Assembly: GCF_023006505.1 (NCBI RefSeq)
Contig: NZ_JALBGV010000056.1
Coordinates: 1 to 41,585 of the forward strand
DNA from: Neorhizobium sp. SHOUNA12A
GTDB lineage: Bacteria > Pseudomonadota > Alphaproteobacteria > Rhizobiales > Rhizobiaceae
Direction of reading: 5' to 3'
Length of the DNA stretch: 41,585 nucleotides
In this document: piece after piece, positions 31,614-41,562 of the stretch
How positions within the stretch are numbered: the stretch's first letter is position 1
Layout: every line of letters starts with the position of its first letter
The notes under the pieces: model-generated
Database searches by the model: none
What the model was told of the DNA's origin: nothing
The model's input: the letters and a program-made list of their open reading frames with translations, nothing else
Program-made: the position numbers and the translations under genes

Positions 31614-31665
31614 AGGGCGGCGAGGGGCCGCCCTTCAACAAGATTGGCGGCTCGAAGGGAGCCGC
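31614..31665 (+). other. Two hairpins between the dehydratase gene and chvE
   Basis: AGGGCGGC (31614-31621) pairs with GCCGCCCT (31627-31634), and GCGGCTC (31647-31653) pairs with GAGCCGC (31659-31665). The second ends 3 bp before the chvE ribosome site AAAGGAGGAG (31669-31678). No T-runs. They could form a processed, protected 5' end for the chvE message. Confidence 0.6.
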
Positions 31666-31684
31666 TCCAAAGGAGGAGTAATCC

Positions 31685-32749
31685 ATGCGAATGTTCAAAT
31701 ATCTCGCGACAGCGGCCATGTTGGCCGGTCTGGTCGTCGCGGCTCCGGCCAGTGCCCAGGAAAAGGGCCTCGTCGGCGTCGCCATGCCGACCAAGTCTTC
31801 CGCCCGCTGGATCGCCGACGGCGACAACATGGTCAAGGTTCTGAAAGAGCGCGGTTACAAGACCGATCTTCAGTACGCTGAAGACGATATCCCGAACCAG
31901 CTCTCGCAGATCGAGAACATGATCACCAAGGGCGCCAAGGTGCTGGTGATTGCCTCGATCGACGGCACGACGCTGACCGACGTGCTGCAGCAGGCTGCCG
32001 ACAAGAAGATCAAGGTCATCGCCTATGACCGCCTGATCCGCAACAGCGCCAACGTCGACTACTACGCCACGTTCGACAACTTCCAGGTCGGCGTCCAGCA
32101 GGCTACCTCGCTGGTGAAGGGCCTCAAGGCAGACACCGAGAAGGGCCCGTTCAACATCGAGCTCTTCGGCGGCTCGCCGGACGACAACAACGCCTTCTTC
32201 TTCTACAACGGCGCGATGAGCGTTCTGCAGCCGCTGATCGACAAGGGCGTGCTGAAGGTCGGCAGCGGACAGGTCGGCATGGACAAGGTCGCAACGCTTC
32301 GCTGGGACGGCGCAACCGCCCAGGCCCGTATGGACGCGATCCTCTCCTCCACCTATTCCAACAAGAAGCTGGATGCAGTCCTGTCGCCTTATGACGGCAT
32401 CTCGATCGGTATCCTTTCGTCCCTGAAGGGCGTCGGCTACGGAAGCGGCAACATGGCGATGCCGCTCGTGAGCGGCCAGGATGCCGAAGTGCCTTCGGTC
32501 AAGTCGATCCTTGCCGGCGAACAGTATTCCACCATCTTCAAGGATACTCGTGATCTTGCCAAGGTGACTGTCGATATGGTTGATGCGGCCATGAGCGGCA
32601 AGGAGCCGACCGTGAACGATACCAAGACCTATGATAACGGCAAGAAGGTCGTTCCTTCCTACCTGCTGAAGCCAGTCGTGGTTGACAAGTCCAACTGGAA
32701 ACAGGTTCTGGTCGACAGCGGTTACTACAAGGAATCGCAGATCAAGTAA
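31685..32749 (+). CDS. chvE: Multiple sugar-binding periplasmic protein ChvE
   Basis: A 354-residue class I binding protein whose signal is cleaved after ASA (residue 24). Long stretches match Agrobacterium ChvE: GVAMPTKSSARWI, DIPNQLSQIENM, KVLVIASIDGTTL, KVIAYDRLIRNS, ELFGGSPDDNNAFFFYNGAM and SGQDAEVPSVKS. ChvE binds arabinose, galactose, glucose and related sugars. It feeds GguA/GguB and in Agrobacterium also docks on the VirA sensor; no virA is in this window. The ribosome site AAAGGAGGAG is excellent. Its neighbours here are catabolic enzymes for the same sugars. Confidence 0.96.
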   Translation: MRMFKYLATAAMLAGLVVAAPASAQEKGLVGVAMPTKSSARWIADGDNMVKVLKERGYKTDLQYAEDDIPNQLSQIENMITKGAKVLVIASIDGTTLTDVLQQAADKKIKVIAYDRLIRNSANVDYYATFDNFQVGVQQATSLVKGLKADTEKGPFNIELFGGSPDDNNAFFFYNGAMSVLQPLIDKGVLKVGSGQVGMDKVATLRWDGATAQARMDAILSSTYSNKKLDAVLSPYDGISIGILSSLKGVGYGSGNMAMPLVSGQDAEVPSVKSILAGEQYSTIFKDTRDLAKVTVDMVDAAMSGKEPTVNDTKTYDNGKKVVPSYLLKPVVVDKSNWKQVLVDSGYYKESQIK

Positions 32750-32759
32750 GTCTTTCCAC

Positions 32760-32786
32760 CCGCGCGGCGGCAACCCCGCCGCGCGG
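32760..32786 (+). other. Hairpin between chvE and gguA
   Basis: An 11-bp perfect stem, CCGCGCGGCGG (32760-32770) with CCGCCGCGCGG (32776-32786), and a 5-base loop. It has no T-run and lies 10 bp after the chvE stop. Probably protects the chvE mRNA and lowers read-through into gguAB. Confidence 0.75.
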
Positions 32787-32806
32787 TCCTGTTATCCGGA
32801 GTCATT

Positions 32807-34365
<1,559 letters not shown>

Positions 34366-34369
<4 letters not shown>

Positions 34370-35556
34370 GCACCCCCCAGGAAACAATCGCGGTGCCGCA
34401 GAGCGCGGCCGGTTTTCTGAAGGACAACCTGCGCGATTTCGGCATGCTGATCTCGCTGGTCGTCATCGTCATCTTCTTCCAGGTCGCCACCGGCGGCGTT
34501 CTTCTGATGCCGCTCAACATCACCAACGTGGTGCTGCAGAACAGCTATATCGTCATCATGGCGCTTGGCATGCTGATGGTGATCGTCACCGGCCATATCG
34601 ACCTGTCGGTCGGTTCGGTGGCCGGCTTCATCGGGGCGGTCGCCGCGGTGCTGATGGTTCAGTATGACGTCAACTTCATTGTCGCGACAATCCTGTGCCT
34701 GGCACTCGGTGGGTTGATCGGAGCCGTTCAGGGATATTGGGTCGCGTATTTCAAGATCCCGTCCTTCATCGTAACGCTTGCGGGCATGCTCGTGTTCAAG
34801 GGCCTGATGATTTCGGTGCTTGACGGACGCTCGATCGGGCCGTTCCCGCCGATCTTCCAGAAGCTGTCGTCCGGCTATATCGTCGAGCTCATCTCTTCGG
34901 CCGGCGGTCTCTACATCACTTCGCTCCTGCTCGGCCTCGTTCTTGCGGTGATCCTCATCGTGCAGAATATCGCGAGCCGCAAGCGCCGCATTTCGCATGG
35001 CGTCGAGACGGAGCCCTTCGGTTTCTTCATCGCCAAGAACCTGCTGATCTTCGCCGGCGTCGGCTACGTCGCCTTCCTGATCTCCTCGCATCGCGGCATG
35101 CCGAACGTGCTGATCATCATGGCGGTGCTCATTGCGGCCTACGGCTTCCTGACCAACCGCACGATCATCGGCCGGCAGATCTATGCCGTCGGCGGCAATA
35201 TCCGCGCCGCCGAACTTTCGGGCATCAAGACGACGCGGCTGACCTTCTGGACATTTGTCAACATGGGCGTTCTGGCGGCGCTGGGCGGTCTCATCGTCGC
35301 AGCCCGTCTCAACACGGCGCAACCAAAGGCAGGCATCGGCTTCGAACTCGACGTCATCGCCGCCTGCTTCATCGGCGGCGCCTCGGCCTATGGCGGCGTC
35401 GGCAAGGTGACGGGTGCCGTCATCGGCGCCTTCATCATGGGCGTGATGAACAACGGCATGTCGATCCTCGGCATCGGCATCGACTACCAGCAGGTGATCA
35501 AGGGCCTGGTCCTACTCGGCGCCGTCTGCGTCGATGTCTATAACCAGCGCCGCTGA
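34366..35556 (+). CDS. gguB: Sugar ABC transporter permease GguB
   Basis: A 396-residue permease of the XylH/GguB type, longer than RbsC because of an extra segment around residues 200-225 (NIASRKRRISHGVETEPFG). Core motifs are VIVTGHIDLSVGSVAGFIGAVAA, YFKIPSFIVTLAGMLVFKGL, TNRTIIGRQIYAVGGN and FELDVIAACFIGGASAYGG. ATG 34366 overlaps the gguA stop. It ends the rightward sugar operon before a strong terminator. Confidence 0.94.
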
Positions 35557-35598
35557 GGCGCCGCTTTCCTTCAAGATTGCCTGATGAAACTTTGAAAA

Positions 35599-35631
35599 GC
35601 CCGGAGGCGTCAGACGCCTCCGGGCTTTTTT
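35599..35631. terminator. Strong terminator after gguB
   Basis: GCCCGGAGGCGTC (35599-35611) and GACGCCTCCGGGC (35613-35625) form a 13-bp perfect inverted repeat, followed by six T (and preceded by AAAA). It ends the gguB transcript and may also serve the leftward exporter operon coming from the other side. Confidence 0.92.
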
Positions 35632-35692
35632 GTGGGCTGCTCTGGTGTCGCGTCGGCTTCAGGCGCGACGGGTGGAACGGTCCAAACCGGCT

Positions 35693-37591
35693 TCACGTCG
35701 CCTGCTCGGTCACCGCCTCTTCGATCACATCCTCGGGGATATCATCGAAGGACGAGTAGTTAAGATTGTAGAGTTTCGAATAGAGCTTTTTGTTCTTCAT
35801 CAGCTCGCGGTGATTGCCGCTCTCGATCAGCTCGCCGTTCTGCAGCACGATGATGCGGTCGGCCTCTCGGATCGTTGCCAGGCGATGGGCGATGACGAGG
35901 CCGGTGCGGCCTTCGAGCAGCTTCACCAAAGCCTTCTGGATCAGCATTTCGGTATAGCTGTCTATATTGGCGGTCGCCTCGTCGAGCACCAGGATTTTCG
36001 CATCCGCCACAAGCGCGCGGGCAAAGCTCAGAAGTTGGCGCTGGCCGAGCGAGAGATTGCCGCCGCGCTGGCCGAGAATGCTTTCGTAACCATCCTGCAT
36101 GCGCATGATGAAATCATGGGCGCCGACTGCCTTGGCCGCCTCGATCACCTGTTCGCGGGTCGCGTCCGTCTTGTGGTAGCGGATGTTCTCGAACACCGTT
36201 CCGGTGAACAGGAACGGCTCCTGCAATACCATGGCGATCTGCCGGCCGAGCGATTCCTGGGTCAGGTCGCGCACGTCGTGACCGCCGACCAGAACCTGGC
36301 CCTGCTGCACGTCGTAGAAACGATGGATCAGCGACATACAGCTGGATTTGCCCGAGCCCGTTGGGCCGACCAGCGCGACCGTTTCGCCCGGGTTCACCTT
36401 GAAGCTCACATGTTTCAGGACCGGGTGCTTGGGATTGTAGCCGAACACCACGTCCTTGAATTCGACCGAGCCGTCCATGTCCGATGTGAGGACATTGGCG
36501 TTCGGCGCATCCTGGACATCGACCGGTACATCCAGCACTTCGGTCAGGCGCTGGCCGGATGCCATGGCGCGCTGCATCACCGAATATTGCAGCGTCAGCG
36601 ACCGAATCGGGTCGAAGAAGCGCTGGATGTAGAACAGGAAGGCGACCATGACGCCGACGTCGAGCGCCTGGTTGAGCACGCGGGCGCCGCCGACCACGAC
36701 GACCAGCGCCATCGCAAGGCCGGTCAACGAGTCGACGATCGGCACCATGACCTGGGCGTATTTGGCCGCATTCAGATGCGTGTTGAGGTTGGCGCGGGCC
36801 TTGTCGTCATAGAGTGTGAAGTTGACGCTCTGGCGGTCCATGCTCTGGACGGCGCGCACGCCGTGGATGGCTTCGGCAAGCGCGCCGTTGGCGATCGAGT
36901 TGGTCTCATGCGCGGCCATGAACGATTTTCGCGCCCGTGGCAGCCAGAACAGGCGGACGACGAAGAGGACGGGCAGGGCGCAGAGCGTCAGCAGGCCGAG
37001 CTTGAAATCGAGCGTCAGCATCACGAAGACGATACCGAACAGCAGCGTGATATCGCCGACCGAGAGAACTGAGGTTTCGAGGAATTCCTGCATGGAATTG
37101 ACGTCGCCCTGCAGGCGCGACATTAGGCGGCCAACCTCCGTCTTGTCCATCCAGGAGAGCGAGACGCGTTGCAGATGGGTGAACATCGCCCTGCGGATAT
37201 CGAAGAGCACGTCTTCGGCCACGCCGCCAACCAGCGTTTCCTGCGCATAGCTGGCCCCGAAATTGATGAGGATCGCCACAAGAAAGGCAACCATCGACCA
37301 GATTAAGATCGACTGGCTGTCGCTGCCAGCCTGCATGCCATGGTCGATCGCGTAGCGGATGATCAGCGGGATGAGGAGCTGCATGGCCGTGAAGGTCAGC
37401 ACCGCAAGCACGGCCCAATAGATCTTGGTGCGATAAGGCCGCACGAAGCCCCAGATGCGCCTGACGATGTCGCTGTCGAAGACCTTACCGAAGATTTCCT
37501 CTTCGATGCGATGCGAGCCGACCACCGCGCGGGGCGGGCGCCTGCCGTCGTCACGAACGTCGGAGCGTTCGGTTTCCAGTTCCTCGGCCAT
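35693..37591 (-). CDS. ABC exporter half-transporter, canonical Walker B partner
   Basis: A 632-residue protein with a membrane domain of six helices (about residues 55-345) and a C-terminal ATPase. Walker A GPTGSGKSS is at 409-417, the signature is the unusual NLSLGQRQ at 512-519, Walker B ILVLDEAT has Glu538, and the switch His569 is in VIAHRLAT. The non-standard LSLGQ in this chain and the Asp-for-Glu in its partner at 37602 are the complementary changes seen in heterodimeric exporters. ATG 37591 has GGGAGG upstream, and the gap to the partner gene is 10 bp. It probably exports a drug, lipid or peptide; substrate unknown. Confidence 0.9.
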   Translation of the reverse strand: MAEELETERSDVRDDGRRPPRAVVGSHRIEEEIFGKVFDSDIVRRIWGFVRPYRTKIYWAVLAVLTFTAMQLLIPLIIRYAIDHGMQAGSDSQSILIWSMVAFLVAILINFGASYAQETLVGGVAEDVLFDIRRAMFTHLQRVSLSWMDKTEVGRLMSRLQGDVNSMQEFLETSVLSVGDITLLFGIVFVMLTLDFKLGLLTLCALPVLFVVRLFWLPRARKSFMAAHETNSIANGALAEAIHGVRAVQSMDRQSVNFTLYDDKARANLNTHLNAAKYAQVMVPIVDSLTGLAMALVVVVGGARVLNQALDVGVMVAFLFYIQRFFDPIRSLTLQYSVMQRAMASGQRLTEVLDVPVDVQDAPNANVLTSDMDGSVEFKDVVFGYNPKHPVLKHVSFKVNPGETVALVGPTGSGKSSCMSLIHRFYDVQQGQVLVGGHDVRDLTQESLGRQIAMVLQEPFLFTGTVFENIRYHKTDATREQVIEAAKAVGAHDFIMRMQDGYESILGQRGGNLSLGQRQLLSFARALVADAKILVLDEATANIDSYTEMLIQKALVKLLEGRTGLVIAHRLATIREADRIIVLQNGELIESGNHRELMKNKKLYSKLYNLNYSSFDDIPEDVIEEAVTEQAT

Positions 37592-37601
37592 GTATCCTCC
37601 C

Positions 37602-39455
37602 TCAGGCGCTGAGCGCGTCGTCGCCCGGACGTACCTGCAGATCGTAAAGCGCCTTGTAGCGGCCGCCGAGCGCCAGCAGCTCGTCATGCGTGCCGCTTTC
37701 GACGATGCGGCCCTCTTCCATGAACAGGATCCGGTCGGCATGCATCAGCGAGCTCAGGCGATGGGCGACGATGATCGTCACCCGGTCGGCTGCATATCTG
37801 CGCATGGCAGTACGAATGCGCTGTTCGGTGCCGGCATCGATCGCCGCGGTCGAATCGTCGAACACCATCACTGCCGGGCGCAACATCAGCGCGCGGGCGA
37901 TCGACAGGCGCTGCCGCTGGCCGCCGGAGAGCGAGACGCCGCGTTCGCCGACGACCGTGCCGTAACCGGTCGGCAGGCCGAGCACGTAGTTATGCAGCTG
38001 GGCGCTTTCGCTGGCACGCTCGATGCGGCCTTCCTTGGCCCACGGGTCGCCATAGGCGATGTTGTTTTCGATCGTCGTCGTGAACAGAAAACTGTCCTGC
38101 TGGACCACGGCCACCGACCGGCGCAGCGATTGCAGCGTGGCGCTGTGGATATCCTGGCCGTCGATTGTGATCCTGCCGCCCGTCGCATCATAGAAACGCG
38201 GTATCAGGTGGGCCATGGTCGATTTGCCGCTGCCGGGCGGGCCAACGATGCCGATCGTTTCGCCGCGCTTGGCCTCGAAGGAAACGCCGGTCAGGACCTG
38301 ATGTTTCTCTGCTCCGGGATAGGCGAAGTCGACATTTTCGAACCGCAGCGTGCCGTCGGTGACCTTCAGCTCCTTGGCGCCCTTCTCGTCCTTGATGGCA
38401 ATATCGAGGTCGAGCAGTTCGAACAGGCGCGCGCCGCAGGTGGAGGCGCGGGCAAAGGCGTTGACCATCAGGCCGAGCTGGCGAACCGGCATCTGCAGGA
38501 TGGTCATGAAGGTGAGGAAGGAGGTGAGCGTGCCGACGGTCATCTCACCGGCCATCACCTTGGTGCCGCCGACCCAGAGAACCAGGCCCATGGAGGCGAA
38601 GAAGGACAGTGTCATGGCGCTGGTATTTGCGACCCGGATGCCGACGCGCTGATGTGCCAGGGATACGGCGCTCTTCGACGCCACCTCGAACTTGTCGAGC
38701 TCGTGATCCTGCGCGGCAAAGGCGCGCACGACGCGGATGCCGCCGAGGTTTTCCTCCATCACGCGGGTCAGAACCGAAAGCCGTTCCTGGAGGTCGAGCC
38801 AGGTGGCGCGCAGCCGCAGTTGCGTCACCGACGACCGCCAGCCGACGAACGGCACGAAGCTCAAGGCCAGCAGGCCGAGCACCACGTCGGTCGACAGCAG
38901 AAGATAGGCACCGATACCGATCAGCACGGTCAGGAGAACCATGCGCACCAGCGCGGTCGAGAAATACATGCGCACGCCTTCGAGATCGAGAAGCCCGACG
39001 GTGATCAGGTCGCCCGAATGCATGCTGTCGTGAAAGCTGAAGGAGAGCCGCTGGATCTTCTCGTAACAGGCCAGCCGGAGGCGGTAGCCCATATGATGGC
39101 CGACCGCCTCGCTGAAATAGTTCTGGAACAGGGTGAAGATGCCGCGCAGCACGCTGGCGCCGAGCAGGAGCAGTGCTGTCGTCAACAGCGCATCCTGTGC
39201 CGCCTGGCCGGCATCGCCGCCGGTCAGCGCCACCTGCGTGTGGTCCACCGCCTGACCGAGCAGCCGCGGGATCATCAGCTGAAAGCTGGAGGCGATCAGG
39301 GTCGCGCCGATCGCGAAGCTCGATTGCCACGGATGACGGAAGGCCATGACGGTAATGCGGGTCAGTATCGAGAAGCCTTTGCCCCAACCTGCCGCATTCA
39401 CCAGCGCCAACGAAGCCGACGGCTTCGCAGCGCGAACTGTTGCATCGCTGCTCAC
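37602..39455 (-). CDS. ABC exporter half-transporter, degenerate Walker B partner
   Basis: A 617-residue six-helix membrane domain plus ATPase. Walker A GPPGSGKST is at 405-413, a normal LSGGQ at 509-513, and Walker B VMVFDD at 529-534 with Asp534 where the catalytic Glu is expected. The switch His565 is in IVAHRLSS. This matches the degenerate-site chain of TM287/288- and LmrCD-like pairs. It starts with GTG 39455 (GGAA ribosome site). First gene of a two-gene leftward operon. An N-terminal extension of about 30 residues precedes the first helix. Confidence 0.9.
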   Translation of the reverse strand: MSSDATVRAAKPSASLALVNAAGWGKGFSILTRITVMAFRHPWQSSFAIGATLIASSFQLMIPRLLGQAVDHTQVALTGGDAGQAAQDALLTTALLLLGASVLRGIFTLFQNYFSEAVGHHMGYRLRLACYEKIQRLSFSFHDSMHSGDLITVGLLDLEGVRMYFSTALVRMVLLTVLIGIGAYLLLSTDVVLGLLALSFVPFVGWRSSVTQLRLRATWLDLQERLSVLTRVMEENLGGIRVVRAFAAQDHELDKFEVASKSAVSLAHQRVGIRVANTSAMTLSFFASMGLVLWVGGTKVMAGEMTVGTLTSFLTFMTILQMPVRQLGLMVNAFARASTCGARLFELLDLDIAIKDEKGAKELKVTDGTLRFENVDFAYPGAEKHQVLTGVSFEAKRGETIGIVGPPGSGKSTMAHLIPRFYDATGGRITIDGQDIHSATLQSLRRSVAVVQQDSFLFTTTIENNIAYGDPWAKEGRIERASESAQLHNYVLGLPTGYGTVVGERGVSLSGGQRQRLSIARALMLRPAVMVFDDSTAAIDAGTEQRIRTAMRRYAADRVTIIVAHRLSSLMHADRILFMEEGRIVESGTHDELLALGGRYKALYDLQVRPGDDALSA

Positions 39456-39796
39456 GGTTTTATTCCAAAATGAATTACAGAGCCGGAAAAATATCCGGAA
39501 AGACGGCCATTATGAGATGAAGATTCGGGACCTTTATCTAGCCTGCATACTGACGCTGATCAGTCAACCGATTTGGACCGAAAACGGAGCCGCCTGTGAT
39601 GATTTTTTGACCTGTGTGTCGCCTGAATTTTCGGCAACGAGCCTGTCGGTATTCCAATGCCTGAGCATGCGGATGCGGGAGGGAGAATGCCCATCAGGAT
39701 GTTGACCGCGCTTTCTTTTGTCTCCGTGCATATCGCAAGGTCAGTTCCTGCCTGATATCGTCGCGCCATAACTGACAAGAAAGGTTTGGCTTTCGC
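39456..39796. other. Gap between the exporter operon and the dioxygenase-hydrolase fusion
   Basis: The palindrome CCGGA-N6-TCCGG (39483-39498) lies 28 bp upstream of the exporter start, where TGTAAT on the minus strand could be a -10. A 62-codon rightward frame (39517-39705) reads as a hydrophobic N-terminus and six Cys but has a weak ribosome site, so I do not call it a gene. For the gene at 39797 I see AGAAAGG as a ribosome site but no convincing promoter. Confidence 0.4.
39483..39498. promoter_or_regulatory. Palindrome CCGGAAAAATATCCGG before the ABC exporter operon
   Basis: Five-base perfect arms CCGGA/TCCGG around six A/T bases, in the likely promoter of the exporter genes. A possible regulator site; no regulator gene is adjacent. 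Confidence 0.35.
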
Positions 39797-41353
39797 ATGA
39801 CCAGCGGCCTGCATCACATCACCGCCATCACCCGCAAGATCCAGGCGAATGTCGATTTCTACACGGGCTTTCTGGGCCTGCGGCTCGTCAAGCGGACGGC
39901 CGGCTTCGAGGACGCTCGCCAGCTGCATCTGTTCTATGGAGACGGTGCGGCGACACCGGGCTCGCTGGTGACTTTCCTCGCCTGGGAAGATGGCTCGCTT
40001 GGGCGCGTTGGGCATGGTGCGCCGAGCGAGATCAGTTTTGCGATTGCGCCCGAGGCAATCGGCTTCTGGTTGACGCGGGCGCTACAGTTCAATGTCAAGC
40101 TTGCCGGCCCGGCCCAGGAGTTCGGCGAGCCGGTGCTGCGGCTGACCGACCCGGACGGGATCATCGTCAAGCTCGTCGGCGTCGAGGAGACGACGCCCTG
40201 GGTCTGGTGGAGCGGCGGCGGCATAAGCGAGGCGGATGCGATCCGAAAACTCCATGGGGCGACGATCCTTTCCGAAAAGCCGGAGCAGACCGCGGCGTTT
40301 CTGACACGGCATATGGGGCTTCGGCTCGGGCCGAAGGACGGCAATATCCAGCGGCTGGTGTCTGATGCGCGAGATATCGTCGACGTCCACGATGCGGGCG
40401 GTTTCTGGACTGCGGCACCCGGCACCGGCACGATCGACCATATCGCGTTTCGCGCCGTCGATCGGCCCGAGGTCGAGGCGGTGCATGCGGGATTGTTGGC
40501 GGAAGACGCCGGCGAGATGAACATGCATGACCGGCATTATTTCCACTCGCTCTACGTCCGCGAGCCGTCCGGTACGCTGATCGAACTGGCGACGGACGGG
40601 CCGGGTTTCATGGCGGACGAGCCGATTGAAACGCTGGGGTCCGAGCTGTTTATCCCGACGCATTTCAAGGAAGACCACGATGTCCTGCGGGTCATGCTGC
40701 CGCAGTTCGGCCTGCCGGGAGAGGAGCGCATCATCTATCGCGACCTGCCTTTCGTGCACCGCATCCACATGCCGGAGAGTTGGGACGGTTCGACGCTAGT
40801 GCTGCTGCACGGCAGCGGCGGCAATGAGACGACCATGCTGCCCTTCGGCCGCAAGGCGGCTCCGAACGCCATGCTGATCGGGGTGCGCGGGCGGTCCACG
40901 GACGAGGGGCATCCGCGATATTTTCGTCGTTTCACGGAGATGACGTTCGATCAGAAGGAGATCGTCTCGGAAGCGGAGGCCTTCGTCGCCTTCGTGGAGG
41001 AACTTGGTCCGGCCTATGGCGTCGATCCGGCGCGGACGGCATTTGCCGGCTGGTCCAACGGCGGCAACATGATCGGCGCGGTGATGCAGCTTCATCCGGA
41101 CCTGATCCGCAAAGCGGTGCTGCTGCGGTCGATGAACTGCCTGGAAGCTCGGCCGGCAGTCGATCTTTCCGGTACGCATGTCCTGTCGCTCAGCGCGACC
41201 GACGATTTTTACGGTTCGCTGGCCCGGGAACTCGAAGAGCGGCTTATCGCTGACGGAGCGGAACTTACCGCCAGGACGCTCGATGCCAACCACGGGATCG
41301 GCACCGAGGACGAGATGATCGCCCGTGACTGGCTGATCGAAAATGGCTTCTAA
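39797..41353 (+). CDS. Fusion of ring-cleaving dioxygenase (MhqO/LinE-like VOC) and alpha/beta hydrolase (MhqD-like)
   Basis: A 518-residue bifunctional protein. Residues 1-310 are two VOC modules of the hydroquinone/extradiol dioxygenase type. Metal ligands are likely His7 (LHHITAI), His215 (TIDHIAF) and Glu263 (LIELATDGPGF, the family hallmark). After a short linker, residues 320-518 form a carboxylesterase/phospholipase-like hydrolase. The oxyanion loop is LLHGSGGNE (336-344), nucleophile Ser420 is in FAGWSNGG, the acid is Asp469 or Asp470 in SATDDFYG, and His499 is in DANHGIG. In Bacillus, MhqO and MhqD are separate proteins against quinones. Here one chain could open the ring and then hydrolyse the product. 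No stop or shift lies between the parts. Confidence 0.9.
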   Translation: MTSGLHHITAITRKIQANVDFYTGFLGLRLVKRTAGFEDARQLHLFYGDGAATPGSLVTFLAWEDGSLGRVGHGAPSEISFAIAPEAIGFWLTRALQFNVKLAGPAQEFGEPVLRLTDPDGIIVKLVGVEETTPWVWWSGGGISEADAIRKLHGATILSEKPEQTAAFLTRHMGLRLGPKDGNIQRLVSDARDIVDVHDAGGFWTAAPGTGTIDHIAFRAVDRPEVEAVHAGLLAEDAGEMNMHDRHYFHSLYVREPSGTLIELATDGPGFMADEPIETLGSELFIPTHFKEDHDVLRVMLPQFGLPGEERIIYRDLPFVHRIHMPESWDGSTLVLLHGSGGNETTMLPFGRKAAPNAMLIGVRGRSTDEGHPRYFRRFTEMTFDQKEIVSEAEAFVAFVEELGPAYGVDPARTAFAGWSNGGNMIGAVMQLHPDLIRKAVLLRSMNCLEARPAVDLSGTHVLSLSATDDFYGSLARELEERLIADGAELTARTLDANHGIGTEDEMIARDWLIENGF

Positions 41354-41494
41354 CTAGTCGCCGTAATGCAGAGCGATGACATCGACGGCGGCGGATATGT
41401 CTGCCTTGAACCCACGCCTTCGAAGCGCCATGCCATAGGCCGTCAGGTTGCCGAGCACGATATCGAAACGGGCGCGCTGGCCTGTATGGGTGCC
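41354..41494 (-). pseudogene. 3' fragment of an unrecognised gene
   Basis: Reading leftward from 41494 to the TAG at 41356-41354 gives GTHTGQRARFDIVLGNLTA then YGMALRRRGFKADISAAVDVIALHYGD, with strongly coding-like third positions. There is no start codon and a TGA lies directly upstream (41497-41495). The preceding DNA in a neighbouring frame (ending PDERL) might be the rest after a one-base shift. I do not recognise the family. It abuts the stop of the fusion gene. Confidence 0.4.
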
Positions 41495-41542
41495 TCAAGC
41501 GCTCGTCAGGTCCGGAAAGGTTCAAAGACGTGTTCAAAGACT

Positions 41543-41562
41543 AAAAAATGAGGTTCGCCTCA
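41543..41562 (-). terminator. Leftward rho-independent terminator near the right edge
   Basis: On the minus strand TGAGG-CGAA-CCTCA is followed by six T: a 5-bp stem with a tight tetraloop and a U-run. It would end a leftward transcript coming from beyond the right edge. The stem is short but well formed. Confidence 0.6.

Noticed and set aside
31685..32749. Reading chvE as proof of a Ti plasmid or virulence region
   Set aside because: chvE is chromosomal and common in Rhizobiaceae for sugar uptake; no vir, T-DNA border or opine synthase gene is in the window.
37455..39473. 672-codon rightward frame opposite the ABC exporter gene
   Set aside because: Antisense shadow with Gln/His/Arg-rich composition. 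The exporter motifs on the other strand are complete.
41366..41551. 61-codon rightward frame at the right edge
   Set aside because: The opposite strand here looks coding (fragment at 41354-41494), and the frame runs through a terminator.
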